From NCBI GenBank assembly GCA_031216915.1, contig CM062297.1, forward strand, positions 539,732,971 through 539,796,970: 64,000 nt of DNA, in the 5' to 3' direction. This document shows positions 9,351 to 20,194 of the stretch, in pieces (the first letter of the stretch is position 1; each line of letters starts with the position of its first letter). Both the position numbers and the translations under genes were made by a program. A model generated the notes under the pieces. It was not told where the DNA came from. It was given only the letters and a program-made list of their open reading frames with translations, and did not search any database. The DNA is from Pictodentalium vernedei (Eukaryota > Mollusca > Scaphopoda > Dentaliida > Dentaliidae).

Positions 9351-12300
9351 ATGAGTGAGAATCCTCTTCGTGTACGGACTAGTACTGACTGGGAACGTTG
9401 TTGCTTTTGCCAGCAAGACAGTTCCAAGAAATTGATGCGTCCGTATAGAGAATCTCGTTTTCATGACGCCTATAAAGCTATTGAGGAAGACATAACGCGC
9501 TTCCTAGATAATGGCGTTGAGCTTCCATATAATTTGACCATTGATTGTTTGATGAGAGAGAGTGATGAGTGTATGTCGATGTCACTGTTGACGAATAAGG
9601 CAATATATCATAAGACATGCCGTGACAGTATTCGGACTCACATCGTACAGCGCGTGCTACACAAGCGAGAGCGAAATGAGGCAGTGGCATCCTGCTCCAC
9701 GCTGAGTCCTAAAAGAACACGGACAAGTTTTGAATCTGGCTGTGACAGGAAACTGCCCCAGTGTGTTTATTGTCACAAACGCGAAGGTGACAGCAGTGAG
9801 CCTATTTGCAGATCAATGTCTGATAACAATAAACTCAAAATTATGGCAAAGGAAGCCGAGAACTGGGTTGTTTTTTCTCGGGTCAATGCAGCATTTGATT
9901 CCGCTGCTAGTGATCTTTACTATCACAAAACCTGTTATTGTAAGCTTGCCAATGAAGCACGAGCGGCTAAATCTAAAAAGTCGAAGAACGCCGAACATTC
10001 CGCGTCAGGCCTGCCCTATGACCCTCTCGTTATGGCAGAGCTCATAACATTTGTTGAACACAACGATTCCGCGATGAAGCTTGTCGATCTCAAGAATCTG
10101 TACAGTCGGAGGTTGAAGCAAGTCGGTTCTGATTGGCTTAGTGAAGAAATACATTCCACTCGATTCAAAGAACATTTGTTGCAGAAATTGGGCGATGGCT
10201 GGGACGCCTTCACACAGGGTAGAGATGTGTTTATTTCAAGTAGGTTTCGAGTTGGCTCCTTGTTGTCCGAATCTTTAACTCGTATAGTGTCTGAGGAAGA
10301 GGCAAAAAAGATAGTTGATGTGGGTCTTCTTCTGCGTAAACACATACTCATATCTCAAGCTCCTTTCACGGGATCATTTTCATCTTATTGCTTGAGCGAG
10401 CCTGTACCCAACTCACTCCTGACTCTTCTTAGAGTTCTACTTGAGGGCACATGTAGTATACAGAACTTAGGCGATGATGAGACTGTTAATGCCAAGACTC
10501 GAGTGGCTTGTACTATTTCACAGATGTTGATCAGCAATTCAGCGAAACGCTCCGAACATGCACAAAATGTTCACCAGAGACGTGACAGAGAAACTCCAAT
10601 GCCTCTTTATGTGGGTTTGAAGTTGCATGCCCATGATCGTATGAAAAATCTTATCAGAGATTTTCATCAAATGGGACTCTCTGTCTCTTATGATCGCGTA
10701 ATGGATGTTCGCAGGAGTTTCGCGAGAGCTGTTTCACTGCGGTTCAAGAACGAAGGTGTTGTAGTCCCAGCTAACTGCAAACGTAATGTTTTCTCGATAG
10801 GAACCACTGATAACATTGATGTATCTGGTAGATCTGATATGCATGGTACGTCCATCACACTCATTGGTCAACTGAGCAGGGACAATGTGGGTACTGATCC
10901 CCCACCACTGAGTTTAGATGTTCCAGAAGACACACAAATTGAACTCCCAGACGACTATGCATTTGTTCCTTTCGTTGAAGACTTTGGTGGGGACATCAGG
11001 CTTGAATCTCCAGATGAATGTAATGTACGGCCCAATGAATATGCAGATTTGAACGTGGGAGAGAATGACTGGTTGTCTCATGTGTCACAGATCAGCAATA
11101 AAGGGAAGGTTGATGGCAGCTGGCAGCTTGATGAAGTCCCTGTGACCTTTTCAGGCTTCTTTTCAAAACATGAAGATCAAGACAATGTCAAACCTCGTGC
11201 AGTTATTGGGGTATTCCCTGTTTTCAGTGAGCAGAAAGCGGACTCACTCAGTATGCAGAAGCATGCTATGTATGTGGTCAGGGAAGCTACTGCTTTCGTA
11301 AACCCCGGCCAGATACCTGTCATTGAAGGTGACTGTCCGTTGTATGCCAGGCAGAAAAAATGTCAATGGCTGTTCCCAGAGGAGATAGGTGAGGATCGAA
11401 TGGTGTGTATGATTGGATTCCTGCATCTTGAAATGTGCACCCAAGAAGCTGGTGGTAAGCTTATGGGTGGTTCTGGTTGGGAGCGAATGTTTCACCTCGC
11501 AAAGATATTCACACCCGGTGTAGCATCATCCCTACTTGGTGGGAAACATGTCAAGAGGACGCGACAGGCATATCTTCTCACTCTAGCTTGGCTTGAGATC
11601 CTCAGAAAGAATGCTTATGAGATTTACTGTCAGCAGACTGGGCCCCATGAGTCATTTGAAATGTGGGAACAGAGGATTCTTTCACAATCTCCAACTGCGC
11701 GCTATTGGGGTGAAATCGTTCGGAACTTTCTCTTGACAAGCTGTCAATTCGTTCGGAACCAACGAATCGGTAACTGGCCTGGTACACTGTGTTCTATCGA
11801 TGAGTTGTGCAGTTACTTTTTTGCCCTAGGACATACAAATTATTGTCGGTGGGTCCCCGTATTTCTGAGAGACATGTCTCAGCTACCCAGGCGGCATCCT
11901 TCAATCCACAACAAATTCATGGAAGGCCATTTTGTGGTCCAGCGTAGTGAGAGGAAGTTCAGTATGATGGGTTTAGATCAGAGCCAAGAACATAGTATCC
12001 AACTACTCAAAGAAGACAGTGGTCCAAAAGGTCTCTATGGCCAGGCTGAAGAGAAAGTCGTTATTGAGCTTTCAAGGTCAGAAGTTCTGCGTGTTATAGA
12101 TGAGTATGAATATGCAAGTTTCCACACAACATCATCAGATAACACGGAACACCCGGAAAGTTCGGTATCAGAGCAGAAAAAATTTCTGAATCAATTGAAA
12201 TCTCTCCTCGATCTGGTGAATCAGGGACTCATTATCAACCCTTATGATGAAACTAGTGGTCAGCTGGTGACATTAGATACTGGTGAATATATGGACCCCG

Positions 12301-13955
12301 AAGTTAGTAAGAGTTTACGGTCATTACCCGAAAGGGGCAAGCATTTATATTCCACTTTCTTGAAGGAAAGGCTTGTGGAATGCACCGTACCCCTGAATGA
12401 TGTTATTCCCAAGGCAAATATATATACCTTCCTTAACCCACCCCCAGCCAACCTGGACAAAGGCCGAGACAAACTCATGTCAAGTAAAGCAACTGCCGCA
12501 ATAGTTACCCAGATGTTCGTTTCACTGCAAGCCCGGCCTGATTCAAACATGGATGAGTTTTTCATGCACGAGAATGCACGTGATCCGCCAGCATTATCCG
12601 ATAGAGGTAAGCTACGGAGTGGGACAAAATCTCAAATTCTCAATTGTTTACCAGCTATTCCTGCACAAGGGAAGAATTCAGCAGCTAGACAAGCTTCAGT
12701 TGTCATCTTGGATATGCCTGCTGTAGTCCATGTAATCAAACCACAGAAAGCGGATCTGTTTGGAGAATATGCTCGATTGCAATTATTGCCATACATCGAA
12801 TCTCTGATTAACACGAACACCACAAGGGTTGATGCGATCTATGACTGTTACCCCGAAGGCAGTTTGAAGAATCAGACGCGAGCAAAACGCCTCGGTGAGA
12901 CAGCAGTTAGGTTGATACGGGTGTCCGAGAACGTCCCTTTACCTAAAGGGAAGAATTGGCAGGCATTCTTGAAAGTTAGTGAGAATAAAGACGAATTTTT
13001 CAAGTTCCTGTCTGCTGAACTGCTGAAATTAACATCAACATCCGAGTACCAGTTGTTAACGACATCAGGAGAATATGTACTATGCAATAAGGATGTTAGC
13101 TTATGTGACATATCTCCATCGAACCACGAGGAAGCAGACACGCGCATGATGCTTCATCTCAACCATGCAGTCTCACAAGGTCACAAAATAGCTTTTCTTC
13201 GCACGGTTGATTCTGATGTCGTCATTCTGTCTTTGCACCATTTCGCAACATTCCGTGACCTTGGACTCAGTGAGCTGTGGATTGGGTTTGGAATTGGAAA
13301 GGCATATAAAGATATGCCAATTCATGAGATAGCTTCACAACTTGGACCTGATTACTGTAAGGCCCTGACTTTCTTCCACGCCTTCACAGGTTGTGATGTA
13401 ACATCCAGCATGCTCGGCATTGGGAAGAAGACAGGATGGAATGCATGGATGAATTTTCCCGCATCAACTGAAATGATGATAGAATTGACTGAGAATCCGC
13501 AAGTCTTTTCAGAGGATTCCCCTCATATGCAGCATATCGAAAAACTCACCATACAGATGTACAGTAACAGTTGTGTCAGTACACGTGTCAATGATGCGAG
13601 ACGGCATATGTTCACACATGGCCTTAAGTCTATGGAAAACATCCCGCCCACCAAAGCAGCTCTGTATCAACATGTAAAAAGGGTAATTCTTGTGTCATCT
13701 TTCATTTGGCATCGTGCTCTGCAGAAACACTTATGTGTGCCAGACCCATCACAGTACGGATGGGAGTGGAATCCACGTCTCAATATTCTGGTCCCATTTT
13801 GGACTCACCTAGGAGACGCAAGTGCTGCATGTGCACTGATGCTCCACTGTAGTTGTGCCAAGGCCTGCAAGGGCAATTGCAAATGCTTGAAAGCTGGATT
13901 AAGGTGCACACCTTTGTGTAAGTGTGAAGGTGGCTGTTGTAACAATATTGAGTAG
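9351..13955 (+). CDS. Academ-like transposase with XPG/PIN-like nuclease and Cys-rich tail (1534 aa)
   Basis: One uninterrupted frame. The frame opens earlier (a TTG at 9297), but 9351 is the first ATG and precedes the first Cys module. Two N-terminal zinc-like modules follow a CxxC...YHKTC pattern (residues ~18-90 and ~138-200). A middle region has TTDNID with D487 followed by HGTSITL, IEGDCPLY with D661, and FSMMGLDQSQEHS with D876/E880; I propose D487, D661 and E880 as the DDE set. A C-terminal nuclease region has VVILD (D1121), HEEADTRM (E1260/E1261, D1263), DSDVVIL (D1287, D1289) and TGCDVTS (D1349), the acidic pattern of XPG/FEN-like PIN domains. The last 35 residues from C1500 are CxC-rich, like half a tesmin/TSO1 domain. 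It probably excises and inserts the element in the nucleus. All motifs are intact, unlike every other element here. Confidence 0.85.
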   Translation: MSENPLRVRTSTDWERCCFCQQDSSKKLMRPYRESRFHDAYKAIEEDITRFLDNGVELPYNLTIDCLMRESDECMSMSLLTNKAIYHKTCRDSIRTHIVQRVLHKRERNEAVASCSTLSPKRTRTSFESGCDRKLPQCVYCHKREGDSSEPICRSMSDNNKLKIMAKEAENWVVFSRVNAAFDSAASDLYYHKTCYCKLANEARAAKSKKSKNAEHSASGLPYDPLVMAELITFVEHNDSAMKLVDLKNLYSRRLKQVGSDWLSEEIHSTRFKEHLLQKLGDGWDAFTQGRDVFISSRFRVGSLLSESLTRIVSEEEAKKIVDVGLLLRKHILISQAPFTGSFSSYCLSEPVPNSLLTLLRVLLEGTCSIQNLGDDETVNAKTRVACTISQMLISNSAKRSEHAQNVHQRRDRETPMPLYVGLKLHAHDRMKNLIRDFHQMGLSVSYDRVMDVRRSFARAVSLRFKNEGVVVPANCKRNVFSIGTTDNIDVSGRSDMHGTSITLIGQLSRDNVGTDPPPLSLDVPEDTQIELPDDYAFVPFVEDFGGDIRLESPDECNVRPNEYADLNVGENDWLSHVSQISNKGKVDGSWQLDEVPVTFSGFFSKHEDQDNVKPRAVIGVFPVFSEQKADSLSMQKHAMYVVREATAFVNPGQIPVIEGDCPLYARQKKCQWLFPEEIGEDRMVCMIGFLHLEMCTQEAGGKLMGGSGWERMFHLAKIFTPGVASSLLGGKHVKRTRQAYLLTLAWLEILRKNAYEIYCQQTGPHESFEMWEQRILSQSPTARYWGEIVRNFLLTSCQFVRNQRIGNWPGTLCSIDELCSYFFALGHTNYCRWVPVFLRDMSQLPRRHPSIHNKFMEGHFVVQRSERKFSMMGLDQSQEHSIQLLKEDSGPKGLYGQAEEKVVIELSRSEVLRVIDEYEYASFHTTSSDNTEHPESSVSEQKKFLNQLKSLLDLVNQGLIINPYDETSGQLVTLDTGEYMDPEVSKSLRSLPERGKHLYSTFLKERLVECTVPLNDVIPKANIYTFLNPPPANLDKGRDKLMSSKATAAIVTQMFVSLQARPDSNMDEFFMHENARDPPALSDRGKLRSGTKSQILNCLPAIPAQGKNSAARQASVVILDMPAVVHVIKPQKADLFGEYARLQLLPYIESLINTNTTRVDAIYDCYPEGSLKNQTRAKRLGETAVRLIRVSENVPLPKGKNWQAFLKVSENKDEFFKFLSAELLKLTSTSEYQLLTTSGEYVLCNKDVSLCDISPSNHEEADTRMMLHLNHAVSQGHKIAFLRTVDSDVVILSLHHFATFRDLGLSELWIGFGIGKAYKDMPIHEIASQLGPDYCKALTFFHAFTGCDVTSSMLGIGKKTGWNAWMNFPASTEMMIELTENPQVFSEDSPHMQHIEKLTIQMYSNSCVSTRVNDARRHMFTHGLKSMENIPPTKAALYQHVKRVILVSSFIWHRALQKHLCVPDPSQYGWEWNPRLNILVPFWTHLGDASAACALMLHCSCAKACKGNCKCLKAGLRCTPLCKCEGGCCNNIE

Positions 13956-15223
13956 TATACTGTCATGTTAGGACCAGTCATCTCCTATTCTGGTATTTTT
14001 TTTTCCATTTTCGGCCAGTTAACACATGTCATGTTTCTAGTTGAGTTGATTTTGCTAACAAATGTTCATCCCATGTGGCTTGCTACATTGTCCGGGGTAT
14101 AGGAATACAGTTTTAGATTTCGGAAAATAGTCTGTTATTTACTGCACAAGACGGTGTTAATTCATGCATAGCATGATACAATATCCCCAACTATTTTGCC
14201 TCTGTACAACAGTTGATACCTTCGTTCACCCGTGTGTTCATCTATGGTATCCTTGTCTTTCTCTGGCCATAGGCCACATGTGACTAGTCAGTTCCTACTC
14301 CATAGCAAATCAACTTGGAAATCCTTCATCTTGTAGCGCACTCATGTCTCAATGAATCCATACCTGAGTTGATCTAATAAATCTAACGTAAGGTATCAAA
14401 TTGCCATACCGGATCATATTTCGATAAGTTATTCGCTAAAACATTTCGACCACTCATCGACATCAAAGGTCATGTTTTGGCTCCCAGTGGTGGCTATATC
14501 TCTATATCCCTGGTAAAGTAGCATACCATGAGGGATGGGCATTAAGTGTCGGCAACATTAATCCTGACTTGGAACACACCACATCTTAACTGGCCGAAAA
14601 TGAAGAATACTACTTGTAGTCAAAAAATATTCCTGTACCTCGAATGACTGCAAACATACACTCACCCCTTCTAGTCCCATTTTGCCAATGTTCTATACTG
14701 GCAAGATAACATTGTATAATTAACAACGGGAACTAATGCATCCCGAGTTCATTCCAGCACTGCCCTTGCTGGCAGACGTGTCGCTATGGTGTTGAGATTG
14801 AACCAGAACTCCTCTAGAAATTTGATAGTTTTATTTTCTTAGAAAATAAATCTATCGAAAATGCCGGAAGTTGAGAATAGACTGTCACTTTAATTGGATT
14901 ATCAAATGTCCAAGTATCCCCACTGCTGCATACTATCGAGTACCCTTGTTCATGTGTTGACAGGAATCTCTCATACCATGTTCATTTGACCATTGCATTC
15001 CCGAGAAACATTCAACACTAATTTATCTACGGACGGACGATCATACTGACAGTCAGACACACAGACGCACACATCGACGGAAATTCTGATCCCATTATCC
15101 ATTAATCTTCCCCCCAACTTGTTCCAAGGGCTTCACTCCATCATTCACATCAATTATAGCACATGTATGGTGTTAGGTTTGGAGCTTCAGTTGTGCGATC
15201 GGCGAAAATAGCTTTTTTTCGAT
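13956..15223. other. Long 3' non-coding part of the Academ-like element
   Basis: About 1.27 kb between the stop codon and the right TIR, without a supportable ORF. It includes the 597-bp inverted-repeat-bounded block listed separately and ends near a T-run and CCGCTTGGCGGCCATTTTGG at the TIR edge. Confidence 0.6.
14006..14602. mobile_element. Possible nested MITE with 17-bp inverted ends
   Basis: CATTTTCGGCCAGTTAA at 14006-14022 and its exact complement at 14586-14602 bound a 597-bp non-coding block. The flanks (GGTATTTTTTTTTC before, rc AGTATTCTT after) are loosely similar too, so the inverted repeat may extend outward. No clear target duplication was found. The alternative is an inverted-repeat structure belonging to the host transposon. 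Confidence 0.45.
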
Positions 15224-15385
15224 CCGCTTGGCGGCCATTTTGGATTTCGCTGCTAGTGGTGGCTAGAGGATGGTGCCAACTTGTAGCCGATCGATTTTGA
15301 AATCTCTGATGCCTACCCTTACATCATGCCAAATTTCAGGAAGGTATCACCAAGTGCACAATTCTAGCGAATTCCTCCCCCGCTA
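15224..15385 (-). repeat. Right terminal inverted repeat of the Academ-like element
   Basis: Reverse complement of 8828-8998 with the same conserved blocks; it ends CGAATTCCTCCCCCGCTA, followed by the CAA duplication. Confidence 0.85.
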
Positions 15386-15576
15386 CAATGATGTGTCAAA
15401 TATGTGGTGCTTAGCAAACTTTAGTAGTATACAATGAAATGAATGTCAAGTTAACTATAATTGCCTCCAACACTTAAATGTGATCATCCCAATGAACCAG
15501 GTGAGAATCTGAACACTTTTTACGATTCTTACAACCTTATTTCTACCAACATTTGGTTTGTAAATACGTATGTTGC

Positions 15577-15812
15577 TTAACCCTTTACCTAATGAATCAG
15601 CTGCACCCACCAATGTAATTTACAAAATAAGGAGTTGAAAAAAAATTTCAACAAAAAGTATATCATATGCCCACCTCATTGGAACAAGCTTGTTGTGCCC
15701 ATTCCAATAATGGGTCACATGATATGGTTTTATTGACATTTTTTTAAATAATTTAGAAAACAACAATTAAAATAATAAATTTTGATATCATCTGCATTGG
15801 GTAAAGTGTTAA
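15577..15812. mobile_element. TTAA-flanked foldback MITE, copy 1
   Basis: Begins TTAACCCTTTACC and ends GGTAAAGTGTTAA, with TTAA at each edge and an internal inverted pair (ATCATATGCCCACCTCATTGGAA / TTCCAATAATGGGTCACATGAT). The same architecture recurs at 41796, 47715 and 60155. TTAA targets and such ends fit piggyBac or Kolobok-derived MITEs. Confidence 0.75.
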
Positions 15813-17489
15813 GAAAATAATCATCCCCAGTGGATTATTTGATTTTATAAGTGAAAAATCCTCTGGTAAGTCATGGAATTTCATTAAACATGAACATTTT
15901 CAAAATATACAGTACCCACTGGATGTTTAGTACTCAGTCAATTTCAGGTCAATCACATATTTCAACTGCGATTATTTGGTCTGAATTATAAGTACATTTC
16001 TCAGTAATTATCTGCTTGACATAATAAATGAAATGAAAAATTGCTAATTTTCAAATACACGTCATTGTTCAACAATCAGCTTATGGTATCACTGAACTGA
16101 ATATTTGAATTAGAGTTACCTGCCTTGAAATGTTGCACTTGGAAATAATGCAATCTCTAAAAATAAACAGCCTTGGGAAAATATATTGTTTAAATAACCA
16201 TTTGAAGCATTCTACTGACATCTTGCATTATTGTTGAATAAAAAAGAGGGTGATTTGATGACTTTTGGGCCAAAAAATACAATTTACTTTTTGTGTGTTT
16301 TTGTAGGGAATTCCCTGAAAAATTGGTGCATGTAACCAGTACTTCCCTTTGTGTTATTTTTTCTCTCTTATTTGTTGCATGACCCCCTGTTTCAGGTCAG
16401 AAAAAGTTGTCTGAAGGGCTATACTTGACAAAGATATTTGAATGCTGAAATTAAAGTAATGCGATCATATTTGTTTTTGCCTGAATGTTATAATGGTGGC
16501 CAATGGGAAAATATTTAGATCTGTGATACCTTATATGCGATGGGTTCAGCATGTGGACACATGCCTCAGAAAGGTTGAAAATGTTTATGGAGCATGCCAA
16601 TGCAATTCATCCCAAAATAAAAAAAGGAAATCAGGTTTATTGAAAACAAAATTGAATTTCGGGACACAACTGGAAATTATGAACAGAAATTCTACAGCAT
16701 AAGTATCTAAGATAAACAGAACTACAGTCTCAGTACATAAAGCTTCAAGAGTATGGTATAAACTGAAAAAAAAACAGAGGGTGCAATTTAAGTGACAAGA
16801 GAATGTGTACAAACACAGCATATATACTCTGAGCATCAATCAATCCACATTACTAAGCATAAAATGCTAATCTCAACAAGCACCAGCATAAGATGCATAA
16901 CTGTACTCTATTGCTCTTCTGCAGAGACCTATGTCCAAGACAGGAATCGATCCACATACCTGAAGCTGAATTTTAACTCTCCCCCACCCACCATGTCAGA
17001 AAATTTTGAGATCCTGACTTCAAGTCTGTTGATCCATAAATCTTACTTGTCTTATAATGCTTACTAAGAATACAGAAACAATCCAAACTACATTATTTTG
17101 AAATCGCCATTCAAATTTCCATAAGTCACCCAATAAAGCATGGCCATCAACAAATTGCCCAACAACAGTGAGGTGACTGTTGCCTTTTAACATCCTAAGC
17201 TACTGGATAACACACCCTACTTTGCTCCCTTTTGGTTGAAAGCTGAGCATATCTCCCACAGGAAAAAACAGTACTGTCTTGTGACAGTAAACACTGGCCA
17301 AGCTCTTGGGAGCAACTTCTCATAATTTTCATTGTTATTTGTAGGAATTCTACCGAACATTGTTATACCATTCTGAACTCCTGAAAGCACTTTTTAACCC
17401 TTAAAAATGCTTCAATTGATGTAAAAGCATCAAAAAAGGGGATAAATTGGAAAACTAAAAAATAGGCTGATGAAATCGTCAGATGTGTA
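15813..17489. other. AT-rich intergenic DNA, nothing recognised
   Basis: Open frames are short and look random. I see no exon with convincing splice borders, no RNA gene and no element copy. The minisatellite of the next feature begins near its right edge. Confidence 0.5.
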
Positions 17490-19048
17490 CCCACACGTGC
17501 AACTAGTAGAAAGCTGTATGACAGAGGGCCACCACGTATGCCGACATTATGTACACCATACATGGTATGGGTACATGTAGAAATGGATTGAAGGAGTTCT
17601 AATTTGATGGATAAAGGGTTAATATCTCTGGATCAAATTATCAGATTTACATAAAAAACTATACAGCACAGCACATCAGTATCCTGAATACATATATAAA
17701 GTAACATGACAATCGGATTAATATTTTTTGAGTTACCAAAGGGATTGGAGAAATTTTCAATTTGAAGGATAAAGGGTTAATATCTCAGGATCAAATTATC
17801 AGATTTACACCAAAAACTATACAGCTCGGCACATCAGTAACCTGAACACAAATATAAAGTAACTTGACAATCCAAGCAATATTTTTCAAGTCATCGAATG
17901 CCAAAGGGATTTGAAGAATTTTCAGTTTGAAGGATAAAGGGTCAATATCTCAGGATTAAAATAACAGATTTACACCAAAAACTATACAGCTCAGCACATC
18001 AGTAACCTGAACACAAATATAAAGTAACTTGACAATCCAAGTAATATTTTTCAAGTTATCGAATGCCAAAAGGATTGGAGGAATTTTCAATTTGAAGGAT
18101 AAAGGGTTAAAATCTCAGGATCAAATTTACACCAAAAACTATACAGCTCAGCACATCAGTAACCTGAACACAAATATAAAGTAACTTGACAATCAAGCAA
18201 TATTTTTCAAGCTATTGAATGCCAAAAAAATGTTTACGGATGCAGCACGTTCAATTTGAAGAATAAAGGGTTAATATCTCAGGATCAAAATAACAGATTT
18301 ACACCAAAAACTATACAGCTCGGCACATCAGTAACCTGAACACAAATATAAAGTAACTAGACAATCCAAGCAATATTTTTCAAGTTATTGAATGCCAAAG
18401 AAATGGATACGGATACCGGACGTTCAATTTGAAGGATAAAGGGTTAATATCTCAGGATCAAAATAACAGATTTACACCAAAAACTATACAGCTCGGCACA
18501 TCAGTAACCTAAACACAAATATAAAGTAACTTGACAATCCACGCAATAGTTTTCAAGTTATCGAATGCCAAAGGGATTGAAGGAATTTTCAATTTGAAGG
18601 ATAAAGGGTTAATATCTCGAGATCAAAACATCAGATTTACATCAAAAACTATACAGCTTGGCAAATCAGTAACCTGAACACAAATATAAAGTAACTAGAC
18701 AATCCAAGCAATATTTTTCAAGTTATCGAATGCCAAAGGGATTGGAGGAATTTTCAATTTGAAGGATAAAGGGTTAAAATCTCAGGATCAAATTTTTCAG
18801 ATTTACACCAAAAACTATACAGCTCGGCACATCAGTAACCTGAACACAAATATAAAAGTAACTTGACAATCCAAGCAATATTTTTCAAGTTATCGAATGC
18901 CAAAAAATGGATAGGGATGCCAGACGGACAGACAGATGGACAGACGGTACGACGGACAGACAGACGGACGGACAATAGATGGACGAATGACGGATGGCCA
19001 CCCCGGATGCCGGCATTATGTGTACCTTACATAGTATGGGTACACATA
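17490..19048. repeat. Minisatellite element T1, ~165-bp unit, about eight copies
   Basis: The block GGATAAAGGGTTAATATCTC recurs at 17609, 17767, 17932, 18097, 18261, 18434, 18599 and 18764, giving spacings of 158-173 bp. Each unit also has ACACCAAAAACTATACAGCTC and AACACAAATATAAAGTAAC. The array ends in GACGGACGGACA-type sequence and GCCGGCATTATGTGTACC with the inverted pair TGTGTACC/GGGTACACA at 19020-19047. A similar end motif (GCCGACATTATGTACACC) lies before the array at 17538, so the array is bracketed by direct copies of its own terminus. It may be a non-autonomous element such as a Helentron derivative; that is inference. Confidence 0.8.
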
Positions 19049-20104
19049 AAAATAACTATTGCCTAATTTTTTAGCTCTACAAGACAATAAACTTTCATGA
19101 GAATCTGAGGTCATATTCCCCGTATTTTCAAAAATGTGGAGATATAGTCGTGATCTCCATCTGTACGTCTGTCTGTCCATCCATTCGTCCATACGTCACA
19201 CCCTGAAAGGCTCCTAGGATATTCAATTCGAAACATTTAAACTATGCTAATGTGTTCAGGTAACATCTCCAGATGTGCATGAAGGTTTCGGAATTTTGAT
19301 TTGGCCCCAGGTGGTTCCAGTGGAACCACTTTTATCGTTGGAAAATCAGTTTTCATTGAAAGGCTCCCAAGGTATTTAATTCAAAACGTTAAAACTATGC
19401 TAAGGTGTTCAGGTAACATCTCTAGATGTGCATAAAGGTTTCGGAATTTTGATTTGGCCCCAAGTGGTTCCAGTGGAACCACTTTTATCGTTGGAAAATC
19501 TGTTTTCATCGAAAGGCTCCTAGGGAATTTAATTTGAAACGTTTAAACTATGCTAATGTGTTCAGGAAGCATTTCTAGATGTGCACGAAGGTTTTGGAAT
19601 TTTGATTTGGCTCCAGGTGGTTCCAGTGAAACCACTTTTATCGTTAGAAAATCAGTTTTCATCGAAAGGCTCCAAGGGTATTTAATTCGCAACGTTTAAA
19701 CTATGCTAATGTGTTCAGGTAACATCTCTAGATGTGCATAAAGGTTTCAGAACTTTGATTTGGCCCGAAGTGGTTCCAGTGGAACCACTTTTATCGTTGG
19801 AAAGTTAAAAAATTTATAGTAATTTATATATTTTTTATACTTACCAATGACCCAGACTTAGCTGGTGCTAACTCTTAAATATCTAGGGTCAAACACAAAT
19901 TTTGCCCCCAATCCCCCAAATTTGCATCAAAAACCGAAAATTACATGTCCTATATGGTCTTCCATACTTTTACTCCACTGCACATGTGCAGTGTCAAGGA
20001 GGTCTCGAAATTGACGCAATTATCATTCTTATAACCAGTGCCTGGTAAGCATTATGTACTCAGCGGAGAGGTATGAGTTCCCAACTCATGGGAGGGCCAT
20101 CCCC

Positions 20105-20194
20105 GTCTGGGTCATTGGTAAGTATAAAAAATATATAAATTACTATAAATTTTTTAACATTTTTATACTGTACCAATGACCCAGTCTTAGCTGA
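20105..20194. repeat. Internal complementary region of DIRS A
   Basis: Bases 20105-20158 are the complement of the left end (GTTAAAAAATTT...) and 20159-20194 the complement of the right end (...GTATAAAAAT). The switch between 20158 and 20159 is exactly where the two ends would meet in a circle. In DIRS-1-type elements this region templates the joining of the termini during replication. Confidence 0.88.

Larger units (their letters stand above)
8828..15385 (+). mobile_element. Complete DNA transposon, Academ-like (XPG-bearing), with TIRs and 3-bp TSD
   Basis: The ends TAGCGGGGGAGGAATTCG (8828) and its exact complement ending at 15385 begin diverged terminal inverted repeats of about 165 bp. 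Outside them CAA is present at both 8825-8827 and 15386-15388, consistent with a 3-bp target duplication; a TA duplication with ends GCGGGG is the alternative reading. Inside is one 1534-codon gene with candidate DDE residues, an XPG/PIN-like nuclease region and a Cys-rich tail. Long single-protein elements with XPG nuclease and 3-4-bp duplications are the description of Academ transposons; the assignment is inference from this combination. Size is 6558 bp. All parts needed for mobility appear present. Confidence 0.75.

Noticed and set aside
16493-16702. Small plus-strand ORF of 69 codons
   Set aside because: No conserved-looking motif, no splice context and AT-rich random composition.
17490-18900. 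CRISPR-like array
   Set aside because: Units of ~165 bp are contiguous tandem copies without unique spacers; this is a eukaryotic minisatellite.
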